Counted from the first letter of the stretch, positions 19,487-29,140 are shown. The stretch is DNA of 64,000 nucleotides from Eledone cirrhosa (GCA_964016885.1 OZ024744.1:29706449-29770448), one strand, 5' to 3'. Notes: generated by a model from the sequence alone, not told the origin. Numbers and translations are program-made.

Positions 19487-20038
19487 AAGGTTTTGCGTAT
19501 GCTTGTGTATGTACGTATCTGTTTGCGTGTATGTATTTATTTGTTTCTATTTCTTCCGTATTGTATTTATTTACTTTGTTCTTAACTCTGTAGCGGAGAT
19601 TCATTTGGTCTCCTAGTTAGAATCTTAGTCTACGACTTCTGCTTACCATTTACGTGGTTTTGTCTTTGCGTGCTTTTGTTCTCCACGCTCCACATATGAC
19701 TTATTATCTTCGTTTTTTCGTTCATTGCCAGAGAACGTCTCTATACACCACCTAAGAGAACATTAGTCTACGACTTCTGCTATACCATATACGTGGTTTT
19801 GTCTTTGCGCGTAATTGTTTTTCACCGCTCCTATTAATGACGTATTCGTTTTTTCCCGTTCTTTGCCAGCGAACGTTATCACGAACCAAAGTATCGTCTT
19901 CCTGTCTTCCTCCGGTTGCAACGTTTTTTGAAATATCCAGTTCTGCGTTTACAGATTGACTTTGTTAGTTTCAGAAGATCCCGTTAAGGGTGAAAGCAGC
20001 GATTCTTTGCTTAAACTTTAATCTGTTATTTTAATAAA
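19487..20038 (+). repeat. Unclassified transposon-end module, copy B
   Basis: Matches the reverse complement of 641-1191. It contains a direct internal duplication with offset about 138 bp: the segment starting TTAGTCTACGACTTCTGC at 19625 recurs at 19763, both followed by ACGTGGTTTTGTCTTTGCG. It ends TTTTAATAAACATTTGC, resembling the AATAAACATTCG end of Penelope copy 1. No coding capacity. Similarity to copy A stops at this end, where copy A meets a microsatellite. Confidence 0.7.
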
Positions 20039-20123
20039 CATTTGCTCTACGGTTCTTATATATTTGATATATATTTTCCTTATCGATCCCTCTTTGGATT
20101 TTAGTCTTCAATTTTATCATTAT

Positions 20124-20166
<43 letters not shown>

Positions 20167-20389
20167 TTGAAAATATAATAATCGCAATGCAGAGATTATT
20201 TTAATGATTGTTGTTTTATTCAACTATTGTTTATAGTTATCTGAATTGTGGCGACTATGTTTCCAAATTCCAAAGTTCCCAATGCTTCGTAAGTTAACCA
20301 AATATTATATAAATTATATTTATATATTAAACAAAGAACCAATCATATTCACGAACCGTCGAGCACACCTTGAATTTTGGAATTATGTT
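20039..20389. other. AT-rich spacer with TA microsatellite
   Basis: (TA)n at about 20129-20160. No gene or other element recognised. Confidence 0.5.
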
Positions 20390-20575
20390 AGCTTAAAGTA
20401 AGCTACTTCAACGCAGATTTTTAGACTGTGTAAAAGGCCCTAGTGACGGAAAACGAGTACAGTGTCATCTGTAGGAATCGAACGGGCAATTTTATCCACT
20501 TATTCCGTCACTCTTGCCTTGTAAGATTATTTTTCACAGTAAAAAAACCTGCGTAGAAGCAGCTTATATTAAGCT
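20390..20575. mobile_element. Foldback element with tRNA-like centre
   Basis: Imperfect inverted arms, 20390-20452 and 20502-20575. AGCTTAAAGTAAGCTACTTC pairs with the end near 20575, and the inner AGTGACGGAAAA pairs with TTCCGTCACT. The centre contains GGAATCGAAC at 20474-20483, whose complement GTTCGATTCC is a good pol III B box on the minus strand. This looks like a MITE or snap-back SINE. The inner arm sequence recurs at 20850-20876. Confidence 0.7.
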
Positions 20576-20689
20576 TGCCTACTTGCCAAATTATTTATTC
20601 ATATTTTTGTTTTGTTCTCCTCTAACTAAATAATAATAGGTTCTGATTTAGGCTCAAGACCAACCATTTTGTGGGAGGAGAAAGTCGAT

Positions 20690-20760
20690 TAAATTAATTC
20701 CAGTGTATTACTGGTACTTTATTTTATTGACCCCATAAGGATGAAAGGCTAAACTAACAT
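20690..20760 (-). mobile_element. Cephalopod SINE fragment (minus)
   Basis: Contains CAGTGTATTACTGGTACTTT then TTGACCCCATAAGGATGAAAG, the reverse complement of the SINE body. The tRNA-like head is missing. Confidence 0.8.
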
Positions 20761-20849
20761 GTGAACACTTGACTATTGTTTTTCAAAGTGATTCACTATT
20801 CAACAAGTGCAGTGAACGCTGTATACTTCGCTGATGAGGTCAGGAAAAT

Positions 20850-20876
20850 GTGTAAAAGGCCCTAGTGACGGAAAAT
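20850..20876 (+). repeat. Extra copy of foldback inner arm
   Basis: TGTGTAAAAGGCCCTAGTGACGG plus AAAA repeats the segment at 20427-20454 exactly. It is an isolated fragment of the same family. Confidence 0.8.
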
Positions 20877-20919
20877 ATAGTTTTATTTATTTATTTTTTG
20901 TTTTGTCTTCACGACATAG

Positions 20920-21310
20920 TCATTATTTTTAGCCATTTTATTAATGCGGCTCCTTGTTTCAACTCTTTCGTTACTATCTAAGTTTTCTAATGAAAGACAC
21001 TTGCTTATGATTTTCAAATCATTTTGAAAATGATAAAAAAAATTGGAGTGATTTAGTCGTATAACCAACTTTCTTGTATTAATCTTGTGTTTGGAACATA
21101 ACTTAATGGAGATTTTTAGATAAAATTATGATGAAAGGTTTTAGATAAATGTAAACATTTTAACACCTTCGTTACTATATATTTAATGAAAAATATTTCC
21201 AATTATTTTCAAACCATTTTAATGAGATTTAATAATATAAGTAACTTCCTCATTATTAAACTGGTGTTTCTTATTATTAAACTGGTGTTTCTTATTATTA
21301 AACTGGTGTT
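20920..21310 (-). repeat. Dispersed AT-rich repeat, first copy group
   Basis: Contains TTCTAATGAAAGACACTTGC, then CATTTTGAAAATGAT and TGTTTGGAACATAACTTAATGG. Similar segments recur at 21165-21310, 21755-21870 and 25540-25960. The family is AT-rich and non-coding, and SINEs have inserted among its copies. Orientation is arbitrary. AAACTGGTGTTTCTTATT is repeated three times at about 21259-21312. Confidence 0.6.
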
Positions 21311-21530
21311 TAGGGCGGAGTATTGGCGGTAGAGCATCGGATAGTATGTTTTGCGGCATAGAGTTACGGTCCTTTACGTTGTGAGTTCAAATCCTGCCGA
21401 TGTTAGCTTTGCCTTTCATCCTTACGGGGTCAATAAAATAAAGTACCAGTAATATACTGAGTTGATTTAGTTGGCTTTCCCCCCACACCTTCTAATTGTT
21501 GACCTTGTACCAAATGTAGAAACAAATATG
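21310..21530 (+). mobile_element. Cephalopod tRNA-derived SINE (plus)
   Basis: tRNA-like head GGCGGTAGAGCATCGG, B box GTTCAAATCCTG, then TTTGCCTTTCATCCTTACGG, GTCAATAAAATAAAGTACCAG, and a tail with TTGACCTTGTACC and GTAGAAACAA. Confidence 0.9.
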
Positions 21531-21544
21531 TATTTCCTTTAATA

Positions 21545-21755
21545 GGCGGTGGGGGTGAATTGGCAGTATTGGTAGAGCGTCGGACACCCTGCTTCACGGC
21601 ATAAAATTACGGCCCTTTACATTCTGAGTTCAAATCCCACCGAGGTTATCTTTGCCTTTCATCCCTACGGGTTCGATAAAATAAAGTACCAGCGATGCAC
21701 TGGAGTTGATTTAATCGACTTTCCCCTTCCCTCAAATTATTGGCCTTAGGCACCA
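21545..21755 (+). mobile_element. Cephalopod tRNA-derived SINE (plus)
   Basis: Well-preserved copy. GGTAGAGCGTCGGACACC is the A-box region and GTTCAAATCCCACCGAGG the B box, followed by CTTTCATCCCTACGG, GATAAAATAAAGTACCAG and a 3' end near TTGGCCTTAGGCACC. Confidence 0.92.
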
Positions 21756-21904
21756 TTATTAAACTGGTGTTTGGAACATAACTAAATGAAGGTTCTTACA
21801 TCGAACTATGATGGAAGGTTGCTGTTTTTTTATGGATAAATGTAAACATTTAAAAAAATTAAAAACGAACTCGGCTTAGAATCCAGGGGTGGGCTGAGTG
21901 TTCA

Positions 21905-22115
21905 GGTAGTTTGGTATCAATTGAATTGGCAGTATCAGTAGAGGGACGCCATGCTTTCCAGCATAGTTACGTCCCTTTACAGACTGAGTTCAAATCCCGC
22001 CGAGGTTGACTTTGCCTTTCATCCTTACGGGGTCGATAAAATAAAGTACCAGTAATGCACTGGGTAATTGCTGGCCTTGTGCCTGAAGTAGAAACAATTA
22101 TGTCTTTCCTTTAAT
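21905..22115 (+). mobile_element. Cephalopod tRNA-derived SINE (plus)
   Basis: Head with ATTGGCAGTATCAGTAGAGG, B box GTTCAAATCCCGCCGAGG, body GGTCGATAAAATAAAGTACC and 3' part TGCTGGCCTTGTGCC with GTAGAAACAATTATG. It has small deletions relative to the copy at 21545. Confidence 0.9.
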
Positions 22116-22304
22116 AAAAAGTGACGGCTGTACTTTGGGTGATGGGAACACAATAGAGTTATCTAACCTACTTCTAACCCCAACCCACCCCGTCCAATAA
22201 TATAGTTTTATTTATTTATGTTGTTTATTTTTGTTTTGTTTTGTTTTCAAAAATTTATATTTTTTTGTTAGACCAGTTGTTACAGCATTGAAACAAATAC
22301 TTAA
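22116..22304. other. Spacer between SINEs
   Basis: T-rich sequence with a TTTTGTTTTG run near 22230-22245. Nothing coding. Confidence 0.4.
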
Positions 22305-22440
22305 CAGTATTTGTGCCGGCTCTTAACTTTATGAGTTCAAATCCCACCACCGAGGTCAACTTTGTCTTTCATCTTTTCCGGGGGGTCAATAAAATAAAAT
22401 AGCAATCAAGTACTGGGGTCGATATCATTATTTCTACTTG
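22305..22440 (+). mobile_element. Cephalopod SINE, 5'-truncated (plus)
   Basis: Starts near TGCCGGCTCTTAAC and contains GTTCAAATCCCACCACCGAG (a small CAC duplication), TTTGTCTTTCATC and GTCAATAAAATAAAATAGC. Confidence 0.85.
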
Positions 22441-23270
22441 CCCCCACCCGCCTTGTTTTTATTTTTAAAGGCTGTTCCTTTAAAATTGTTAGCACACTAT
22501 CTTTCTTCTTCTTCTTCTTCTTCTTCTTCTTCTTCTTCTTCTTCTTCTTCTTCTTCTTCTTCTTCTTCTTCTTCCCTCCTTTCTTCTTTCTTTCCTTCTC
22601 CCCGGCCCCTCCCTTCTTCCTTCACTAACCCTAACCTTTCCCTTACAAGTGCTGTATGAAACAGAGTCTCCCATGATTAGTTTTGACAAGACCATTCAAC
22701 CAAGTGTTTATTTCGTCTCTGCAAGTTCAAAGGGTCTTTTTGTGTAACACCTGCAACTATCAACGTTAGACGACTTTTTACGGCTTTTCCTTCTTATTTT
22801 TTTTTAAGGGTTTTTTTTTTTACACGTGAAGCGCCGCATACGAAATTCTCTCAACTTATTCTCCATCTACCGTTCTCATATCTTTCTTTCTTCCCCTCTT
22901 TTTCCCATTCTTATTTCTTCTTCCTGTTCCACAACCTCCTTCCACCAACATCACCGCATCTACCATCAACACCACCACCACCACCACCACCATCACATCA
23001 TCTATCTATCTATCTTTCTTTCTGTCTGTCTCTCTCTTAACATTTTTCTCCCTCCCTCCCCCTCTCTACACCCTCTCTTTACCCCCTCCCTCCCTCTCTT
23101 TACACCCTTTCTCCCTCTCTTTACCCCCTATCTCTCAATCCTCTCTCCATCTACCTCTCTCTCCACCCCTCTCCCTCTCTACATCCTCACAGCCTCTCTC
23201 ACAGACATGTACTATCTCACTCTCACTTCCACATCGCTGTTTTCCCCCTTAAGTTGAAACAATTGTTGGA
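22441..23270. repeat. CTT microsatellite and pyrimidine-rich DNA
   Basis: (CTT)n at about 22503-22573. The plus strand then remains strongly pyrimidine-rich to about 23200, with (CAC)n near 22972-22991, (TATC)n and CTCCCTC-type stretches. Poly-Ser and poly-Arg frames here are artefacts. No gene was recognised. Confidence 0.85.
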
Positions 23271-23294
23271 TTTGTTTTTAACTACGAAAGTACA

Positions 23295-23382
23295 TACATG
23301 TGTGTGTGTCTCTATGTATGAATATATGTATGTACGTATGTATGTATATATGTATGTATATATGTATATATATATGTATGTC
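23295..23382. repeat. TG/TATG microsatellite
   Basis: GTGTGTGTC then degenerate (TATG)n and (TA)n repeats. Confidence 0.9.
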
Positions 23383-23995
23383 AGGTCACCAGTTGGTGCT
23401 ACTGGTAACATGTATCCCAGTATAACCTGTCTCATGGTCGGGTCGTTGGCGACTAAACTGGCAACCCCACCAAGTTTTCTTGGTGAGGAGGATGACTTTG
23501 GACATCCTGCAGGACTAAAAACAAAACCTATCAAAGGGCAAAGGAGCTCTTATGAGTCAATGGCCACCCAAAATGACCGGGAGTGATGACCCCTTAGCCT
23601 TTGTCAAGGCAGAATTCTAGGAGAAGGAAAACTCTGATATAACACCTGCAACCCTGATGGTATCCAATGATGTTGACTTGTTCTTCTTTTTGGTAAATAT
23701 CATCTTGGTTAAGAGAGTGGGACTGGCTTTGTGCAGTGCCTTTGCTCACTATAAAATACTCACGGCACAGGCATTGCTTGATATCTGGAGATCTCTCTGC
23801 ACTTGTCGTCACATGGTACCATGGGCCCAGCACTATGTGTCAATAATTGTCACAAGTGTAGTGTTTGTACCAGAGTTTTCAAGTTGCTGGCTGGACTAAA
23901 AAGTCACACTTGTTCAGCGCATCGGTGGGAGTTCTCCTACATGGATATAAAGTAGTGGCCGTACTCGAAAACGAGTTGGCAGCCACCATGTATGT
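23383..23995. other. Unclassified moderately GC-rich DNA
   Basis: A stretch of more balanced composition than its surroundings. It includes an imperfect hairpin around ACCAAGTTTTCTTGGT at 23470-23485. Open frames of 80-110 codons (plus 23254-23586 and 23657-23899) show no recognised domain. Its flanking by microsatellites suggests a dispersed repeat whose family I cannot name. Confidence 0.35.
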
Positions 23996-24233
<238 letters not shown>

Positions 24234-24427
24234 CAAACAAATTAATTTTTCCATCTGAAAAACAAAAGTTTTCTTTCTTCTCCGAGTTTTCGTCTTTTCT
24301 CCACAGCTCCTTGAATCTACCGATGACGACGAGGATAATGATGATTATAGAGTTAAAGGTGTTGATGAATACGAAGATGTAAGATAGTAAATAGATAACA
24401 TATTTCTAACGAAAACAATCAAGTATT
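24234..24427. other. Spacer
   Basis: No recognised element. A short ATGACGACGAGGATAATGATG stretch lies near 24322-24342, quoted only as composition and not as a motif. Confidence 0.35.
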
Positions 24428-24560
24428 TAAAGGGTTTAGCAAGGCGTTGCAGTATCTGTTTCAGTTCTCTGCGCTCAAATTCCGTCGAGGTCATGTTTGC
24501 CTTTAATCTTTTCATGGTCGATAGAAAACTACAAGTCCAGTAATAAGGGCGAATTTTCCT
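24428..24560 (+). mobile_element. Degenerate cephalopod SINE (plus)
   Basis: AGCAAGGCGTTGCAGTATCTG is followed by a mutated B box, CTCAAATTCCGTCGAGG, and TTTGCCTTTAATC. The body is reduced to GTCGATAGAAAACTACAAG. Confidence 0.7.
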
Positions 24561-25299
24561 CTATATCTCTTTCTCACTTCCTCACAACCATTCTTTATCT
24601 CTTCTCTGTGTTCAGACCTGGAGGAGGAAAACATTAATTAATGAAAGTAAACGAAAAGGAGAGAAGAAATAGTAATAGACTCTAAAACTCAGTTTTAGCA
24701 GTATATTACAGCTGCATTCCGAGGACAAAATAGCGTTGGTACTGCTGTGGAGAGCAGCCAGCGACATCCACTGCATCAACCATTCCATCTGAAGGGGTTC
24801 CTTCCTCAGGGGAGTGAATAACTCTTCCCGATTTTGCAGAAGAAAAACGACAGTTCAGGGTCTGCGGACATCAGAGGGTCTCGCCAGCGACCATCACGAA
24901 AAGGAAGTGGTCTATCAGGTTTCAATATTTGGCTATTATTCTCTCTTTTGTGTTGCGGGTAGTAGTACCCTGGTTTGTGGCCGAAGTGACATGGCTGAAG
25001 GCAGAGAACGTGTCGCAACAGGTGACGTCCAAGAATATAGATTTACCTCCCTCGGAGGGAAAATGGTTATCTCGTATGGACACTACCAACACCACGGTTT
25101 AGGCCAGCAGCCTCCAGTTGTAATGGGAATCTAACAGCCCAACGCTCCTGAACCTATGTTTGAATAAAACCATATATTTTAAAATGCCTCTTTTTATAAC
25201 CAGACAGTGTGGACAGACTACTGCCAAAGATTTCTTAATAATTTTGGAAATACTCCAGAATTTGGAAGGATTTAATAATTGTTTTTACTTTTGCCACAA
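24561..25299. other. Unclassified DNA, no gene recognised
   Basis: Includes open frames of up to 106 codons (24814-25134, plus) without a known domain. The segment 24700-25140 has balanced base composition and could be an old exon or transposon fragment, but I recognise neither. Confidence 0.35.
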
Positions 25300-25397
25300 G
25301 GCCAGCAATTATCCCAGTGTATTACTGGTACTTTATTTTATCGACCCCGTAAGGATGAAAGGCAAAGTTAACCTCGGCGTGATTTGAGCTCAGTGCG
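25300..25397 (-). mobile_element. Cephalopod SINE fragment (minus), first of tandem pair
   Basis: TGCCACAAGGCCAGCAATTA is the reverse complement of the SINE 3' end, followed by TTATCGACCCCGTAAGG and ATTTGAGCTCAG. It is cut off after the B-box region. Confidence 0.85.
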
Positions 25398-25540
25398 TGA
25401 CTGGTACTTTATTTTATCGACGCCTTAAGTATGAAAGGCAAAGTTAACCTCGGCGGGATTTGAGCTCAGACCATAAAGAGCCGTAACTCTTTGATGCAAA
25501 GCATGGCGTCCGACCCTCTACCGATACTGCCAATCCACTG
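25398..25540 (-). mobile_element. Cephalopod SINE (minus), second of tandem pair
   Basis: Starts again with ACTGGTACTTTATTTTATCG, repeats about 75 bp of the previous fragment, then completes the head (GCCGTAACTC, GGCGTCCGACCCTCTACC). Both copies share GAGCTCAG in place of GAACTCAG, suggesting a local duplication in place of two independent insertions. Confidence 0.85.
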
Positions 25541-25965
25541 ATGTTTGGAACATAAGAAACTTAACAAATGTTCTTACATTAAATTTTGATAGAATGATTT
25601 TAGATAAATATAAACAGTTTAGCCCTTTCATTACCATATTTCTAATGAAAGACACTGTCAACGTCATCAACCCTTTCATTACCATATCTCTAATGAAAGA
25701 CATTTCTTATGTCATTAACTCTTTCTTTACCATATTTCTAATGAAAGACACTTCCTATGATTTTGAAATCATTTTGAAAATAATCAAGAATTTGGATGGA
25801 TTCAGATATGTAACTAACTTTCTCATTATTTGGAACAAAACAATTTTTGATACAGAACTATGATGGAAGGGTTTACATAAATACAAACTCTTTAACCATT
25901 GTGTTACCACACTTCTAATGAAAGACATTGCCTACAATTTGCAACCTATGCATATTAAGCTGGTG
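25541..25965. repeat. AT-rich dispersed repeat with local ~60-bp tandem copies
   Basis: CCATATTTCTAATGAAAGACA recurs at about 25633, 25681 and 25731, with a weaker copy near 25907. These belong to the family seen at 20920-21310. No coding potential. Confidence 0.75.
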
Positions 25966-26480
25966 TTTTACGGTTACATTTCATACGAAGTTTCTTGGCT
26001 GTTTTTAATGACACAGGTCCCAGTCACATTATGTTGTTATTACTACAGCTCACACCTATGTAGGTTTAGTTGGTCACATATGAGGTGACATCTCATATAA
26101 GATTTCTTTTTTCCTTTATAATAGGGGGCCCCAGTCCTATCAACATTCAACATATTGTTGTTACTGCTCACACATATGTAGGTGTAGCTGATTTTCTACG
26201 TGGTTGTATTTTATTATAGGTTTCTTCGGTGTTTGAATGATAGCGTCACCTATCTTATCAACTCTACATATTTATTATTACACCTTACATCTATGTAGGC
26301 TTAGCTGACCTCTTACAAGGTTGCATTTTATTAGAGGATTCTTGGGTGTTTTAAAGATAGGGGCTCCAGTTTTATACCCACTCTACATATTGGTGTTGTT
26401 ACAGCTCACGCCTATGTAGGCTTAGCTGACCTCATACAAGGTTACGTCTCATAGAAGGTTTCTTGGGTGTTTTATCTATC
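25966..26480 (+). repeat. ~120-bp tandem repeat, about four copies
   Basis: Anchor CTATGTAGGNTTAGCTG at about 26056, 26174, 26291 and 26412 (spacing 118, 117 and 121). Each unit also has ACAAGGTTNCATNTCATA-type sequence, GGTTTCTTGGGTGTTTTA and CCAGTNNTATCAAC. Copies are diverged, and no protein motif is present. Confidence 0.88.
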
Positions 26481-26504
26481 TTACTACAAAAACCAAAATG
26501 GAAT

Positions 26505-26612
26505 AAAGTCACTTGCTCAAGAAATCAACGCGTCGCCAGGTCTAGGAATCGAACCCAGGACCTTATGATAGGGAATCCACCAGCCTGAATACCAGGCCAC
26601 GTGCCTTGTTGA
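26505..26612 (-). mobile_element. CORE-SINE, OR2-like (minus)
   Basis: The minus strand has a tRNA-like head with GGCCTGGTATTCAGGCTGG, a B box GGTTCGATTCC, and CTTGAGCAAGTGACTTTATT, which matches the CORE segment shared by CORE-SINEs of many animals and reported for octopus OR2. The 3' tail ends near 26505. Confidence 0.75.
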
Positions 26613-26739
26613 ATCCGCTTAATTGCATATCCCCTTTCCACTATATTGATATTAGTAAGGTATTGTGATTATTTTACACATCTATGGGTTCGGTTTATTA
26701 TGAAGCAAGGATGAAACGATTTATTACTTACAATAAATA

Positions 26740-26949
26740 CCACCCAGTACAATATATATCTATTATATATGTACGTCTGTATGTAGGTATGTGTGTATGT
26801 ATGTATTTATGTATGTATGTATATGTACACACACACATGTATATATATACATAGACATATATGGTACTTTGGGAGGGACATAATACCATATATATATATA
26901 TGTACATACATACGTACATACATACATGCATGCATACATACATACATAC

Positions 26950-27020
<71 letters not shown>

Positions 27021-27062
27021 CACACACATATATATATACATATATATATATACATATGTAAT
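26740..27062. repeat. TATG/TACA/TA microsatellite complex
   Basis: A long mixture of (TATG)n, (TACA)n and (TA)n. Its two halves are partly inverted, so it can fold. The poly-Tyr/Ile open frames on both strands are artefacts. A short non-repetitive island lies at 26861-26895. Confidence 0.93.
26861..26895 (+). repeat. Possible Penelope copy 3-type terminal fragment
   Basis: TACTTTGGGAGGGACATAAT resembles the outer end of the 140-bp inverted repeats (TACTTTGGGAGGGTCATGTT). It is embedded in a TA microsatellite, like the ends of copy 3. Only about 25 bases are comparable. Confidence 0.4.
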
Positions 27063-27304
27063 CCATATGTCTTTGAGGGTCACCGATTCTCTTTTATATT
27101 GTCGATTACTGAAGCTTAACCAAATTAATAAGCTCCAACAATGGTGATGACTTTCACATTCTTGGAATGACTCAGTAATAACAATCACCACCATTGGTTG
27201 ATTGGGAAATTATATCTTAATTGGATCACAGGCATAACATAGGCATAACATAGTCGATAATGTTTTCGAATTTTTTGGCACAAAGCCAACAATTTCGGGT
27301 GGCG
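27063..27304. other. Spacer, no gene recognised
   Basis: Unique AT-rich sequence. GGCATAACATA is duplicated in tandem near 27231-27252. Confidence 0.4.
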
Positions 27305-27430
27305 AGGGTGGAGTCGATAATATCGACCATAGTACTTTACTTGTACTTTACTTTATCGGCCTTCGGAAGGATGAAAGGCAAAGTTGATCTCGGCGAGATT
27401 TGAATCCAGAATGTAAAAGGGCCGTAACTA
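27305..27430 (-). mobile_element. Cephalopod SINE (minus)
   Basis: Contains GTACTTTACTTTATCGGCC and GGATGAAAGGCAAAGTTGAT, then CTCGGCGAGATTTGAATCC (B-box complement) and GGGCCGTAACT. The head is truncated. Confidence 0.85.
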
Positions 27431-27439
27431 AATAGCGTA

Positions 27440-27657
27440 ACTAAAACTGAGGGTTCCCTCGAGGGCCACATGAGTCACATATGTGTTGTTTGAAGGTCAC
27501 ACACGACTACTAATTCCACATATTGCAACTAATTTTTTAAATTTTATATTTCGATGATAAAACATGCTGGCGCAGTAAAAACCTTTGTGCGGGCCGCAGG
27601 TGTGCTTGTAAAAGGTCGCATGAAGCCCGCGGGCCGCATGTTTGACATGCCTGACCT
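27440..27657. mobile_element. hAT-like non-autonomous remnant (candidate)
   Basis: GAGGGCCACATGAGTCACAT at the left and GGGCCGCATGTTTGACATGC plus CTG at the right resemble termini of hAT-type MITEs. The left inverted repeat is incomplete and no target duplication was found. Confidence 0.45.
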
Positions 27658-27853
27658 TGACTAAAACACCCCTATTTTCTAGGTATATACAGTTATTATA
27701 GTAGGTTACTAAAAACAACCCTAACCAACTGACCTGATTCCAGGACAACTGACCTAAGAAATTCAATAGACTTGGTATTGGAGTGGTGAACCTGCATCTG
27801 ACCAATGAGAAGAAGGTATATTCTACTGATGCTTGAATTCATTCATTCTAAAT

Positions 27854-28096
27854 CAGTCATGGGCAACCTGCGGTACGATTTTTTTACCCCAACTTTTCTG
27901 TCGTAATTTATCTTTCTATCATTTTTACAATCAAGGAAAACAACGTGTACGATTTCTGAAGGAACAAATCAAAACAACCTAAGTTACCACCATTTTTTTT
28001 TTATGTGGGCACGAATGTAAATTAGCGCTTGCAGCCCGCCTGATGATGAACCATATCTCATGCGGCCCGCTTCTCGCAAAAGGCTGCCCATGCCTG
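27854..28096. mobile_element. hAT-type MITE with 8-bp target duplication
   Basis: A 243-bp element beginning CAGTCATGGGCAACCTGCGG and ending GGCTGCCCATGCCTG. The ends are inverted repeats (CAGNCATGGGCA). It is flanked by TTCTAAAT at 27846-27853 and 28097-28104, an exact 8-bp duplication, the size diagnostic of hAT transposition. No transposase is encoded. Confidence 0.88.
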
Positions 28097-28104
28097 TTCT
28101 AAAT

Positions 28105-28249
28105 CAAATGCCACCAGTTCTTTAAGAAAACAACACCATACTTCGGGACTGGGCATATCAAAGGACCGAAGTAACGGGCGTAAAGTTTGTTCCATCATTA
28201 TGTTTTTCTGCTTTTTTTTCTGTATATATATTCAGTATATATAGCTCAA
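28105..28249. other. Spacer
   Basis: No recognised element. Confidence 0.4.
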
Positions 28250-29140
28250 GGAGACAACAAACAGAGGTACAAAAAATCTTATTAGCTTCACACTTTATTT
28301 TGGAAAGAGGAAAGAAAGTCCTTCTTCAGGAGGTAGGATCACAATGGAGAAACAGAGAAAAGGTCCAGTAAATACAAAAAACAAAACAAAATCGAAAATG
28401 AAGAGGAAAAACAAGACAACTGTTAGATAGTCTTGGTAAAGAGAAGAAACGCCAAGTGTGTGTATTAGTGTTGTTAAATGTGTGAATGTAAGTGTATGTT
28501 TAAACGTGTGTGATATTTAAAGGTAAATTGAATAAAGTAACAAAGATAGTGTGTGTATGTGTATATCTATATGTTAGTGGTAGTAGACATGTATATGTGA
28601 GTAAATGTAAGTTTGAATGTGTGTACTGTATATGCGTGTTGAAGTAGTTTTGTGTGTGTGTAAAATATCGGTGGTGTACCGCATGTTGGTGAGAAGAGTG
28701 GATTAGTATGTGTGACGGTATGATAAATTATAACGTGTGTATGTTGAAGTTTATAATGTATACGTGAAAAGTATCTAACAGTGATATGTGTGTATATATT
28801 AACAAGTTTGTGTCATAGGATAAGGAAGTATGTTTAGTGTGTGATAGAGAGTATATGACAGAGACGATTAAAGGAAGATGGGTGGCGTATTAAGGTGAGG
28901 AGGAAGAAGGTTGTAAGGAGAAAATAAGTTGTTCTCTCCGCTAGGGGGAGTCTGGCATAATGTTAGAGCCCGAAGACACAGAGGTAGCGTGTGTAGTGGC
29001 CAGTGGTTCGAAAATGTCAGGAGATCGGAGTCGAGTTGTCGACCTGAATGACCCTAAGATGTTCAATAAATCTGTTGACGACGTCCAAACTGACCAAGGT
29101 AGATAGCTCCGCACAGACTACAATGGAGTCCATAGACAAG
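28250..29140 (-). mobile_element. Penelope-like copy 2, heavily decayed 3' part
   Basis: On the minus strand a decayed GIY-YIG domain (29140 to about 28880) is followed by a GT-rich low-complexity 3' region (28880 to about 28340) and a partial hammerhead-like CTGAAGAAGGACT at 28317-28329 lacking its GAAA half. The order is the same as in copy 1. The reverse transcriptase is absent because the satellite array begins where upstream sequence would lie. Confidence 0.7.
28880..29140 (-). pseudogene. GIY-YIG endonuclease remnant at the satellite edge
   Basis: The minus strand reads LVYGLHCSLCGAIYLGQFGRR (broken here as LVYGLHC and CGAIYLGQFGRR), the GIY and YIG strands. After a frameshift come RFIEHLRVIQVDNSTPIS, a stop, HFRTTGHYTRYLCV and LAERTTYF, corresponding to the later parts of the domain in copy 1 (RFTEHLRDI, GHSARHLTV, VEQRTIF). 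Two or more stops and one frameshift are visible. The homology stops abruptly at about 29140, where the 39-bp repeats start. Confidence 0.75.

Noticed and set aside
641..20038. The two 550-bp copies as LTRs of one retroelement
   Set aside because: They are in inverted orientation and enclose several unrelated elements, so they cannot be direct terminal repeats of one insertion.
20831..20860. CTGATGA as a further hammerhead core
   Set aside because: No pairing stem follows and no GAAA closes a helix. A chance heptamer.
21545..21640. Functional tRNA gene in SINE heads
   Set aside because: The A and B boxes are recognisable, but the acceptor and anticodon stems do not form a proper tRNA and the SINE body follows.
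22489..22695. Arg- or Ser-rich protein
   Set aside because: Created by the (CTT)n microsatellite.
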